This document shows, piece after piece, positions 1 to 5,441 of a stretch of 6,528 nt of DNA. Source of the DNA: Gammaproteobacteria bacterium (GTDB lineage Bacteria; Pseudomonadota; Gammaproteobacteria; Chromatiales; Chromatiaceae); assembly GCA_015767355.1 (NCBI GenBank), contig JADWMH010000118.1, forward strand, positions 1-6,528, given 5' to 3'. The position numbers and the translations under genes are program-made. Each line of letters begins with the position of its first letter. Positions within the stretch are counted from its first letter, which is position 1. The notes under the pieces were generated by a model, which saw only the letters and a list, made by a program, of their open reading frames with translations, ran no database searches and was not told where the DNA came from.

Positions 1-1
1 T

Positions 2-73
2 GCAGGTATGGTGATAACCACAATGTTATCCGCGATCAGTTTTGACACGCGCCTACTCTGGGACAGTGAATGA
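2..73 (+). CDS. pqiA: PqiA-like inner-membrane protein, C-terminal end only (5'-truncated by window)
   Basis: An open frame enters from the left edge and encodes about 23 residues, ending MLSAISFDTRLLWDSE before a TGA at 71–73. The pattern of a hydrophobic stretch followed by SFD-R-L-WD resembles the C-terminus of PqiA/YebS paraquat-inducible membrane proteins. The stop overlaps the pqiB start in an ATGA (70–73), the usual sign of translational coupling. PqiA is the multi-pass inner-membrane partner of PqiB and PqiC. The call rests on the short tail plus its position immediately before pqiB; only the last 23 codons are visible, so nothing can be said about its domains. Confidence 0.7.
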   Translation, partial: AGMVITTMLSAISFDTRLLWDSE

Positions 74-1797
74 AGCAGACCCCGGAGAATAACAGCAACC
101 CTGCTGCACAGCCCCGAACAACAAGCAGAACAAACCGGATTTCTCTCATCTGGGTCGTTCCTCTGACCGCTCTGGTGATCTCATTCTGGCTCACCTGGCA
201 GCACTATGCTTCACTCGGCACCCTGATTACGATTCGCTTTGTCTCTGCGGAAGGCCTGGAAACAGGAAAAACGGCTGTCCGGTTTCGTAGTGTCGAGGTC
301 GGCAAGGTAGAGAGCATGCGTCTCGACAGCACACTGCAGCAGGTTATTGTAACTGTGCGCATCAACAAGGAGAGCAGAGATTTCCTCAATGAAGGCACCC
401 GTTTCTGGATAGAGCGCCCGCGCATCGGTCCCGGCGGAGTCTCCGGCCTGGGTACGCTTTTTTCAGGTGCCTACATCGCCATGTCGACCTCGGCAGACAA
501 AAGTCTCAGCTATCAGGAGCATTTTACCGGACTCGAGGACCCTCCCCTGACAGCCACTGACGAACCGGGACTGCATCTATTCCTCACCTCTACAGCTGGC
601 GCGTCGCTCACGACCGGAGCGCCGGTGCTGTACAAGCAGTTTGAAGTGGGCAAGATCGAAAGCCGGCGTCTTGTCGATGATGGCCGGACAATCGTCTACG
701 GAATCTTTATCAACGAACCCTATGACCGCTTTATCAACAGCAACACCAAATTTTGGGAACTGGGCGCCTTCAAGATGGATTTTGGCGCACAGGGAATGAC
801 TGTGGAGATGGAATCGCTTGCGGTGCTCATCAACGGCGGCATCTCTTTCGCCACGCCGAAACGCCTGAAAGAGGGATCACCGGTTGAGAATGACTCCACG
901 TTTGAACTCTATCCAAACCGTCTGGAAGCGCACCTGGATCTTACCAATACAGAGTCTGCATTTGGATATATCCTCCATTTTGACGAGTCACTGCGCGGCC
1001 TGGGGATTGGTTCACCGATCGAATACCAGGGCGTCAAGGTGGGTCATGTTGCGGATATCACTATCGAGAGCAATGCTGAAACAGGAAAGCTGACCACACC
1101 AGTGCTGATTTTTCTGAATCCGGATCGTATTGGCAGCGGCCTGGAAGAGAAAAATATCCCGGCCCTGCTGGACAAAGCCGTCGCACAGGGGTTGCGCGCA
1201 CGCCTGCAATTTTCAAGCTGGCTGACCAGCCAGCTCTTTATCGAGCTGGTCATGATTAACGACCCGCAGCATGCCTCTATCAATCCCGGGGATCCCTATC
1301 CTGTCTTTCCGACCATCGCCAGCGCCATGGGAGAGATCATGAACAACCTCTCTTCAGTCATTCATAAAATCGACAAGCTCCCTCTCGAGGATCTGCTCAC
1401 CTCTGCGAATGTGCTGATCCGCGATATCGACAGCCTGGTGCGCAAACCCGCCGAAGGCGAGCTGGGTGAACAGCCGCAGCTGCGTCGGGAACAACTGCAG
1501 AGCGCACCGGTGCAGAGCTTGCTGAGTAAGGTCAATCATGCACTTGACGGCATCAACCCGATACTCCATTCTGACAATACTCAGGCGCTGCCTGCACAGT
1601 TGTCCGCCTCGATCAAAAAGCTCAACAGCACTCTGAAATCAGTAAAACAGATGCTGGATGGCGACAAGGCCCGTTCACCACTCTATTATGAGTTATCGAC
1701 TACGCTCAAAGAGCTGACCCGCGCAGCACGTTCGGTTGGCAGGCTCTCCGAGACGCTGGATGAAAAACCCAATGCATTGATTTTTGGAAATGATTAA
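70..1797 (+). CDS. pqiB: PqiB, intermembrane lipid-transport protein with three MCE domains
   Basis: The 575-residue product has a cytoplasmic N-terminus rich in Q, N and T, one membrane helix at about residues 25–43 (ISLIWVVPLTALVISFW), then three MCE domains beginning near residues 50, 167 and 287. Each carries the typical G-x-V-x-[FY]-[KR]-x-VGK/VGH signature: VRFRSVEVGKV at 70–80, VLYKQFEVGKI at 186–196, IEYQGVKVGHV at 318–328. A helical C-terminal part (about 415–565) corresponds to the needle or coiled-coil that hexameric PqiB uses to span the periplasm. E. coli PqiB is 546 residues, so the length fits. In the family PqiB is anchored in the inner membrane and forms a lipid tunnel towards the outer membrane with PqiA and the lipoprotein PqiC. 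The start is fixed by the ATGA overlap with pqiA; no strong Shine–Dalgarno is visible, so coupling is likely. No damage is seen. Confidence 0.95.
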   Translation: MKQTPENNSNPAAQPRTTSRTNRISLIWVVPLTALVISFWLTWQHYASLGTLITIRFVSAEGLETGKTAVRFRSVEVGKVESMRLDSTLQQVIVTVRINKESRDFLNEGTRFWIERPRIGPGGVSGLGTLFSGAYIAMSTSADKSLSYQEHFTGLEDPPLTATDEPGLHLFLTSTAGASLTTGAPVLYKQFEVGKIESRRLVDDGRTIVYGIFINEPYDRFINSNTKFWELGAFKMDFGAQGMTVEMESLAVLINGGISFATPKRLKEGSPVENDSTFELYPNRLEAHLDLTNTESAFGYILHFDESLRGLGIGSPIEYQGVKVGHVADITIESNAETGKLTTPVLIFLNPDRIGSGLEEKNIPALLDKAVAQGLRARLQFSSWLTSQLFIELVMINDPQHASINPGDPYPVFPTIASAMGEIMNNLSSVIHKIDKLPLEDLLTSANVLIRDIDSLVRKPAEGELGEQPQLRREQLQSAPVQSLLSKVNHALDGINPILHSDNTQALPAQLSASIKKLNSTLKSVKQMLDGDKARSPLYYELSTTLKELTRAARSVGRLSETLDEKPNALIFGND

Positions 1798-1820
1798 GGA
1801 GCATGCCCAATAATGAAGAA
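1797..1820 (+). repeat. Direct repeat copy 1: pqiB stop / pqiC start region
   Basis: This 24-nt segment (AGGAGCATGCCCA followed by ATAATGAAGAA) matches 1983–2006 at 19 of 24 positions without gaps. Adding GATTA before each copy with one 2-nt gap lengthens the match. It contains the last base of the pqiB stop, a Shine–Dalgarno-like AGGAG and the ATG at 1813. The offset of 186 nt equals 62 codons, so frame is kept. Confidence 0.65.
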
Positions 1821-2592
1821 TTTTGCGAGATCAAGTTTCAGGCTGACGGGACATGAAACAATTTTAATCTCTTGCAAAGACGCAAAGACGCAAAGGGCTT
1901 TTCTTGGCGGGCTTTGCGTCTTTGCGAGAGTCATGAGTAAATTTGACGCATTTCTAATAATGTTGAGTACTCAGGGATTATTAGGAACATGTCCAGGAAT
2001 AAAGAACCAACTGCAGAAACGGATTTTTTTTCTCCCCCTTATCCTGCTTCTTGGTCACGGCTGCGTCTCTAATCCGGGAAGCGGAATTCACTACTATCTG
2101 CTGACGCCCTCCTCCCCGGGCGAGAGCATATCCACCCATCGCCATCTGAACATTGGAATCGGCCCGATCGAGCTCCCCGAGTATCTCTCCCGTCCGCATA
2201 TCTTCACGCAGACCGGGAAAACGCAGCTGAAGTCAAACAAACAGCATCGCTGGGCCGGTTCCCTGGAGAATAACTTTACCGATGTGCTGGCGACGGATCT
2301 GGGCCTGCAGCTGCAAAAGAGCCATATCGAAATCTATCCCTGGGATCGACCACGCACGGTCGACCGGCAGATCGTGGTGCACGTAACCCGATTCATTGCA
2401 GAGGGAAAAACCGTCTATCTTGATGCACGCTGGCGTGTTCTGGACAAGCAGGGGGATCAGCGCAAGATTGGCAGTGCCCGTCTACAAAATAGCCTTGAAA
2501 ACAATGTGGCAGATGATGATTTTGACGCCATTGTCAGCCTCATGAGCGACCTTGTCGGGGAACTGGCCCACGAAATTGCGATTTTATTATAG
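1813..2592 (+). CDS. pqiC: PqiC-like (YmbA/DUF330, ABC-transport auxiliary) outer-membrane lipoprotein with in-frame N-terminal insertion; start uncertain
   Basis: The conserved part begins with a lipoprotein signal, KNQLQKRIFFLPLILLLGHGC, whose cysteine codon is 2062–2064 (residue 84 from the ATG at 1813). The mature 176 residues carry family features: YYLLTP just after the cysteine, then GIGPIELPEYLSRPHI, then a W-x-x-x-LE-x-NF block (WAGSLENNF). E. coli PqiC is 187 residues with a short signal, so about 60 residues here are surplus. The ATG at 1813 has an AAGGAG upstream (1796–1801, 11-nt gap), but it would place the hydrophobic segment at residues 71–80, far from the N-terminus. In-frame ATGs at 1933 and 1960 lack good ribosome sites but would give 43- and 34-residue signals. 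The natural start seems to have been the codon at 1999, now ATA. The lipobox (LGHGC) is imperfect. PqiC is the outer-membrane partner of PqiB. Family confidence is high; start confidence is low. Confidence 0.85.
   Translation: MKNFARSSFRLTGHETILISCKDAKTQRAFLGGLCVFARVMSKFDAFLIMLSTQGLLGTCPGIKNQLQKRIFFLPLILLLGHGCVSNPGSGIHYYLLTPSSPGESISTHRHLNIGIGPIELPEYLSRPHIFTQTGKTQLKSNKQHRWAGSLENNFTDVLATDLGLQLQKSHIEIYPWDRPRTVDRQIVVHVTRFIAEGKTVYLDARWRVLDKQGDQRKIGSARLQNSLENNVADDDFDAIVSLMSDLVGELAHEIAILL
1869..1930. repeat. GCAAAGAC palindromic element between pqiB and the pqiC signal peptide
   Basis: The left arm 1869–1887 and right arm 1912–1930 are reverse complements at 18 of 19 positions (core GCAAAGACGCAAAG / CTTTGCGTCTTTGC). 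The left arm continues as an 8-nt tandem array, GCAAAGAC twice plus GCAAAG (1874–1895). The loop is about 24 nt. From memory, repeats with this GCAAAGAC/TTTGCGTC core are dispersed in many environmental bacterial genomes; I cannot assign a named family. It stays open in the pqiC frame. Confidence 0.85.
1983..2006 (+). repeat. Direct repeat copy 2: start region with ATG changed to ATA
   Basis: This segment (AGGAACATGTCCA followed by GGAATAAAGAA) is the downstream partner of 1797–1820. The position equivalent to the ATG at 1813 is ATA at 1999–2001. Reading from there gives IKNQLQKRIFF, which with ATG instead of ATA would be a standard 22-residue lipoprotein signal starting MKN and ending at the cysteine. 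It therefore looks like the original pqiC start, now inactivated. Confidence 0.6.
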
Positions 2593-2604
2593 GATGTGCT
2601 GAGG
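2591..2604 (+). repeat. Orphan half of the AGGATGTGYTGAGG repeat at the pqiC stop
   Basis: AGGATGTGCTGAGG begins inside the pqiC TAG stop (2590–2592). It matches the left arm of the hairpin at 2784–2854 (AGGATGTGTTGAGG, 2787–2800) at 13 of 14 positions. No right arm follows before the next repeat starts at 2614, so this appears to be a truncated copy or a half-site. Confidence 0.6.
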
Positions 2605-2613
2605 AGTGTTGGA

Positions 2614-2643
2614 ACCATAGATGCACACAGATAAATACAGATA
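2614..2643 (+). repeat. Outer inverted repeat, left arm (ACAGAT family)
   Basis: ACCATAGATGCACACAGATA and the ten bases after it are the reverse complement of 2945–2974 at 26 of 30 positions. The unit is built from repeated ACAGAT/CACAGAT blocks. From memory, ATCTGTG-rich palindromes of this kind are dispersed in many bacterial genomes; I cannot name the family. Confidence 0.85.
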
Positions 2644-2708
2644 TTTTTTATATCTTGAGCCACTTGCAAAACTTGTCAATAGCAAACTCTGCCATCTCGA
2701 ACGAATGT

Positions 2709-2743
2709 GAGAGATCTTATTTATCAATGAGTTAAGATTTCTC
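2709..2743. repeat. Side hairpin GAGAGATCTTA / TAAGATTTCTC
   Basis: GAGAGATCTTA (2709–2719) and TAAGATTTCTC (2733–2743) pair at 10 of 11 positions around a 13-nt loop. It lies only in the left half of the long palindrome and explains why that half is longer than the right. Confidence 0.7.
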
Positions 2744-2783
2744 TTTGCAATCTCTCAATATTCCCCTGTGTTATGCAAGGTTG

Positions 2784-2854
2784 CATAGGATGTGTTGAGG
2801 AACGAAGCGCATCGATCATACACGATGCACTTCGCAAGCTCAGCACATCCTATG
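2784..2854. repeat. Central strong hairpin (CATAGGATGTG…CACATCCTATG)
   Basis: CATAGGATGTGTTGAG (2784–2799) pairs with CTCAGCACATCCTATG (2839–2854) at 15 of 16 positions. After a small internal loop, CGAAGCGCATCG (2803–2814) pairs with CGATGCACTTCG (2823–2834) at 11 of 12. The terminal loop is 8 nt (2815–2822). There is no T-tract, so it is not a standard intrinsic terminator. Its arm motif recurs as a half-copy at 2591–2604, which suggests an independent dispersed repeat. Confidence 0.9.
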
Positions 2855-2944
2855 GGCTGTTGACCTGCACGGAGTTATTGAGAAGTGACTTCCCCATCCA
2901 GTCGAAATGACAACTTTTTCGAGTTCTGCAAGAGGCTCCCTCTT

Positions 2945-2974
2945 CATCTGTGCTTATCTGTGTGCATCTGTGGT
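2945..2974 (-). repeat. Outer inverted repeat, right arm (ACAGAT family)
   Basis: The segment CATCTGTGCTTATCTGTGTG continuing to CATCTGTGGT pairs with 2614–2643 (26 of 30). It ends 13 nt from the ppx stop codon, so it would be in the 3' untranslated end of the ppx transcript. The two arms are separated by about 300 nt occupied by a different palindrome. Confidence 0.85.
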
Positions 2975-2987
2975 AAAAAACTGACCC

Positions 2988-4490
2988 TCAACTAAACTCC
3001 AGTTTGAACCCTGCTTTTTTCAAATAACCCTGCTCGCGCACAAGATCCGCCTGTGTCAGCATATGCTGTGACAGCCAGGCGTCGGGAAACTGCAGCTTGA
3101 TGTGCTTGCCGGAGAGATTCAATTCAATATCCGGAACCTGGTCCGCCGTGCGGCCGCGATGCAGCAGCACTGCCAGACGCAGCAATACGCACAGGCGTCT
3201 CCCCTGTTTTCTCAGACGTTTCACCAGCGCATCGAATGCAGCGCGACGAAACTTACGGCGATGATTCAACACCAGCGTTGCCAATAGCGCCTGCTCCTGG
3301 CGTGAAAAACCCGGCAGGTCTGCGTTGAAGAGAATGTACGCGCCGTGTTTGTGATACTGGCCATGCGAAACCTGAAGTCCGATCTCATGCAACTGTGCTG
3401 CCCACGAAAGGATATCGCGGGCGTCATCATCCAGCTTCCACGGCTTCCTGGCTGCCTGAAATAACCTGTCAGCGCTCACGGAAACTCTCTGCGCCTGCAG
3501 CTGATCGACACTCCAGCGGCCCGCAGCAGACTGTACAGAAGCCGCGCGGACATCGCTGTGGTTGATTCTGCCCACCAGGTCGTACAGCAGCCCCTCGCGC
3601 AGCGACTGCTCCGAGACACGCATTTCATCGATGTCGAGGGTTTCAAAGACGCCTATAAGAACAGCCAGGCCTCCCGGCAACACCTGCTTGCGATCATCCT
3701 CCAGCATCTCCAGTTCAAGCCTGTCGATATGCCCGGCTTTGATCATCGCATCACGCAGCCGGTAGAGGCTTTCACGCGTCACCCCACTGTCGCACCACCC
3801 CTGTGCATGCGTAATATTGCGAATCGCCTTGATGGTTCCGGAGCAGCCTATCGCCTCTTCCCAGTTGTCCGCCCAGAACCTGCTTGCTATCGGGTAGATG
3901 GTGAGACGCGCCTCCATGACGGCGCGTTTCATCTGCTCGCGGCTGATCTCGCCATCATTGAAAAATCGCTTGCTGGAACTCACGCAGCCGGCCAGCAGAC
4001 TCTCGCGAAAGCGGCTTTGCAAACCTTCACCAATAATCAGTTCGGTGCTGCCGCCGCCAATATCCACCACCAGGCGCTTGCCTTCCCGTGTCTCCCGCCC
4101 ATGGGCGACACCGAGATAGATCAGGCGCGCCTCTTCACGACCGGCGATGATTTCGATCGGATGGCCAAGCAGCTTTTCAGCATCCTCGACAAACCTGGCG
4201 GAATTCGTAGCCACCCGCAGGGTGTTGGTCCCCACCACACGCACTGTGCCCGGAGGCAGGGAACGCAGTCGCTGGGAGAATCGCTGCAGCGTCTCCAGTC
4301 CACGTCTGCGGGCATCAGGATGCAGTTTGCCTTTTTTTGTCAGGCCGCCGCCAAGCCGCACCGGTTCGCGCAATCTGTCGATAATCGAGAGTGTGCCGGA
4401 GTCGTCCAGGCGTGCGACGATCATGTGAAAACTGTTGGAGCCAAGATCAATAGCTGCAACGACATCCGGTTGAGATGGAGTCACGGACAT
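2988..4490 (-). CDS. ppx: Exopolyphosphatase, Ppx/GppA family
   Basis: The 500-residue product has the ASKHA fold signatures of Ppx/GppA phosphatases: a first phosphate loop AAIDLGSNSFHMIVA (12–26), the GREEARLIYLGVAHG block (117–131) holding the family's catalytic glutamate, a second phosphate loop VVDIGGGSTELIIGEG (141–156), GCSGTIKAI (215–223) and RVSEQSLREGLLYDL (291–305). The C-terminal half (about 320–500) has the HD-like helical region, with WAAQLHEIGLQVSHGQYHKH (363–382) and AYILFNADLPGFSRQEQALL (384–403), closer to E. coli Ppx (513 residues) than to GppA. It hydrolyses terminal phosphates from polyphosphate in the cytoplasm; (p)ppGpp phosphatase activity cannot be excluded by reading. 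The ATG is one base after the rnfH stop (TGA-T-ATG) with only a weak upstream GGA, so coupled translation is likely. A rejected long frame on the opposite strand is a shadow. Confidence 0.95.
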   Translation of the reverse strand: MSVTPSQPDVVAAIDLGSNSFHMIVARLDDSGTLSIIDRLREPVRLGGGLTKKGKLHPDARRRGLETLQRFSQRLRSLPPGTVRVVGTNTLRVATNSARFVEDAEKLLGHPIEIIAGREEARLIYLGVAHGRETREGKRLVVDIGGGSTELIIGEGLQSRFRESLLAGCVSSSKRFFNDGEISREQMKRAVMEARLTIYPIASRFWADNWEEAIGCSGTIKAIRNITHAQGWCDSGVTRESLYRLRDAMIKAGHIDRLELEMLEDDRKQVLPGGLAVLIGVFETLDIDEMRVSEQSLREGLLYDLVGRINHSDVRAASVQSAAGRWSVDQLQAQRVSVSADRLFQAARKPWKLDDDARDILSWAAQLHEIGLQVSHGQYHKHGAYILFNADLPGFSRQEQALLATLVLNHRRKFRRAAFDALVKRLRKQGRRLCVLLRLAVLLHRGRTADQVPDIELNLSGKHIKLQFPDAWLSQHMLTQADLVREQGYLKKAGFKLEFS

Positions 4491-4491
4491 A

Positions 4492-4818
4492 TCAGGCTTT
4501 TTCCGGGGTTTTGCGGGCGCGGTTTTTCAACGATTTTCCCTCTGCCGCACGTTTTTTGCGCGCCTCTTTGGGGTCGGCAATCAACGGACGGTAGATCTCG
4601 ACGCGATCGCCATCCTGCAGCACGGCATCCGCTTTGGATACTTTGCCGAAAATCCCAAGGCGGCTCTTGCCAAGGTCGATATCGGTAAACTCCTGCAAAA
4701 TGCCTGACTGCTCAATTGCCTCTGCTGCAGTGATTCCCGGCTGCGCTTCCACAGGCAGGATCAATTGCCGCCCCTCCAGCGCATGGGCGACTTCAACATG
4801 TATCAGATTATTTTCCAC
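4492..4818 (-). CDS. rnfH: RnfH family protein (UPF0125, ubiquitin-like fold)
   Basis: With a GTG start at 4818 the product is 108 residues. IHVEVAHALEGRQLILPVEA opens the domain, and IYRPLIADPKEARKKRAAEG closes it; the latter is the hallmark of RnfH. The tail after it is lysine/arginine-rich. E. coli RnfH is 96 residues. The GTG is preferred over the ATG at 4878 because it has GAAGAGG (4831–4825) six nt upstream and starts at the conserved domain. The longer form would overlap ratA by 71 nt and add 20 residues read from ratA's C-terminal codons. The gene overlaps ratA by 11 nt and abuts ppx. The family's biochemical role is unsettled; the name comes from rnf operons in other bacteria, and no rnf gene is visible here. 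The ratA–rnfH pairing is widespread in proteobacteria. Confidence 0.92.
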   Translation of the reverse strand: MENNLIHVEVAHALEGRQLILPVEAQPGITAAEAIEQSGILQEFTDIDLGKSRLGIFGKVSKADAVLQDGDRVEIYRPLIADPKEARKKRAAEGKSLKNRARKTPEKA

Positions 4819-5251
4819 CGTAAACCTCTTCAGCCCTTTTGCAAAATGAGTCAACCATCGAATTGGCAATGTGCGCAAACACCGCGCCGAACGCCATCGT
4901 CATGAGTTTACCCGAAAATTCAAACTCGAGACGCAATGCAATCTTGCTGGCGTTCTCTCTAAGCGGCGTAAACTCCCATAGACCGTGCAGGTGAGTGAAA
5001 GGCCCCTCCTGCAGATCGATCTGCATCGACTCACCCTCAACATAACGGTTGCAGGTTGTGAATGACTGCACCACGCCGGCGCGTGCAACCTCGATCTCAC
5101 CACAGATTTGACACCCTTCCCGATCTTCAGAGACCATTCTGGAAGAACGGCACCATGGCAGAAACTCCTGATAGTCACCTACAGCATAGACCAGCCGGAA
5201 CATCTCGGCTGCAGAGTGATGCACCAGCGCACTTTTTTCAACGACAGCCAT
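4808..5251 (-). CDS. ratA: RatA / Coq10-like START-domain protein
   Basis: From the ATG at 5251 the product is 147 residues starting MAVVEKSALVHHSAAEMFRL. It has the family pattern V-x-x-Y-x-EFLPWC (VGDYQEFLPWC), then GEIEVARAGVVQSFTT, a FTHLHGLWEFTPL strand block and a C-terminal helix FAHIANSMVDSFCKRAEEVYG. This is the polyketide-cyclase/START fold of RatA (YfjG) and mitochondrial Coq10. In E. coli RatA was described as a toxin that blocks 70S ribosome assembly, whereas Coq10 relatives bind ubiquinone and support respiration; which applies here cannot be read from sequence. An in-frame ATG at 5296 would add 15 residues, but GGAG (5262–5259) sits seven nt before 5251 and homologues begin there. 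It is the first gene of the ratA–rnfH–ppx run. The commonly adjacent smpB is not next to it; ispB is. Confidence 0.92.
   Translation of the reverse strand: MAVVEKSALVHHSAAEMFRLVYAVGDYQEFLPWCRSSRMVSEDREGCQICGEIEVARAGVVQSFTTCNRYVEGESMQIDLQEGPFTHLHGLWEFTPLRENASKIALRLEFEFSGKLMTMAFGAVFAHIANSMVDSFCKRAEEVYGGK
4819..4831 (-). promoter_or_regulatory. Ribosome binding site deciding the rnfH GTG start
   Basis: On the minus strand GAAGAGG (4831–4825) is followed by TTTACG and then GTG at 4818, a six-nt gap. It lies within the last codons of ratA. This favours GTG over the upstream ATG at 4878. Confidence 0.6.
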
Positions 5252-5262
5252 GACACAACTCC
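5252..5262 (-). promoter_or_regulatory. Ribosome binding site deciding the ratA start
   Basis: Minus-strand GGAG (5262–5259) lies seven nt before ATG 5251. No comparable site precedes the longer candidate start at 5296. Confidence 0.65.
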
Positions 5263-5426
5263 ACGAGCAGCAGATGTGCTCTAAAAACATCGTCATTCCG
5301 GCATGATTTTAGCCGAAAGCCATGTATAGTGACCTGTAAATGGTTGATTCTATAGATCCTGGCATCCAGGTAAAAAATAATACTTGATAATTCAACTTGA
5401 GCTACATAGCATTCACACGCCGCGGT

Positions 5427-5432
5427 TATAAT
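5427..5432 (+). promoter_or_regulatory. Candidate −10 box (TATAAT) for ispB
   Basis: A perfect TATAAT lies 9 nt before the ispB ATG, without a recognisable −35 at 16–18 nt. If used, transcription would begin within a few bases of the start codon and give an almost leaderless mRNA. The alternative pair TTGATA (5384–5389) and TAGCAT (5407–5412), 17 nt apart, would give a leader of roughly 20 nt. Confidence 0.4.
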
Positions 5433-5441
5433 AAACGTAAT

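Larger units (their letters stand above)
2657..2938. mobile_element. Putative MITE-like 282-nt palindromic element
   Basis: The 18-nt ends GAGCCACTTGCAAAACTT (2657–2674) and GAGTTCTGCAAGAGGCTC (2921–2938) are inverted repeats at 15 of 18 positions. Pairing continues inward: TGCCATCTCGA (2690–2700) with TCGAAATGACA (2902–2912), TCTCAATA (2753–2760) with TATTGAGA, and the central hairpin at 2784–2854. The left half is about 40 nt longer because of an extra side hairpin. There is no transposase, so it would be non-autonomous. A TCTT lies directly before the left end (2653–2656) and again at 2941–2944, two bases beyond the right end; it is a possible but imperfect target duplication. The family is not identified. 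Confidence 0.6.
2593..2987. other. Convergent pqiC/ppx spacer made of nested repeats, no gene
   Basis: These 395 nt lie between the pqiC stop and the stop of ppx on the other strand. No convincing coding frame, tRNA or classic terminator with a T-tract is present. Nearly all of it is accounted for by inverted repeats: an outer pair (2614–2643 / 2945–2974), a long imperfect palindrome (2657–2938), a side hairpin (2709–2743) and a central hairpin (2784–2854). Transcripts from both sides would fold strongly here, so it could act as a bidirectional terminator or 3'-end stabiliser (inference). Confidence 0.75.
5252..5441. promoter_or_regulatory. Divergent ratA/ispB promoter region
   Basis: This 190-nt spacer must hold promoters for both directions. 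Towards ispB there is a perfect TATAAT and an alternative TTGATA-17-TAGCAT pair. Towards ratA the best minus-strand −10-like hexamer is TAAAAT (5311–5306), but no good −35 is seen. A small perfect inverted repeat CCTGG-CAT-CCAGG (5358–5370) lies between and could be an operator; its arms are only 5 nt, so chance is possible. Confidence 0.45.

Noticed and set aside
1803..1856. Small frame MPNNEEFCEIKFQADGT after the pqiB stop
   Set aside because: AAGGAG is only one nt from this ATG, too close for a normal ribosome site, and the peptide has no recognisable features. It is better explained as part of the duplicated start region.
1869..1930. CRISPR-like array from the repeated GCAAAGAC units
   Set aside because: The units are 8 nt and directly tandem without spacers, and they form one arm of a palindrome. 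There are no cas genes.
2784..2854. Intrinsic terminator at the central hairpin
   Set aside because: The stem is strong, but no T-run follows on either strand. The motif recurs next to the pqiC stop, so a dispersed repeat explains it better.
3558..4688. Long open frame (376 codons) on the + strand opposite ppx and rnfH
   Set aside because: It is antisense to two genes with clear family motifs, its translation has no recognisable domain, and it crosses the ppx/rnfH junction. It is a codon-bias shadow.
4819..4878. Longer rnfH starting at ATG 4878
   Set aside because: The added 20 residues come from sequence coding the ratA C-terminus in another frame, and a better-placed GTG with GAAGAGG exists at 4818.
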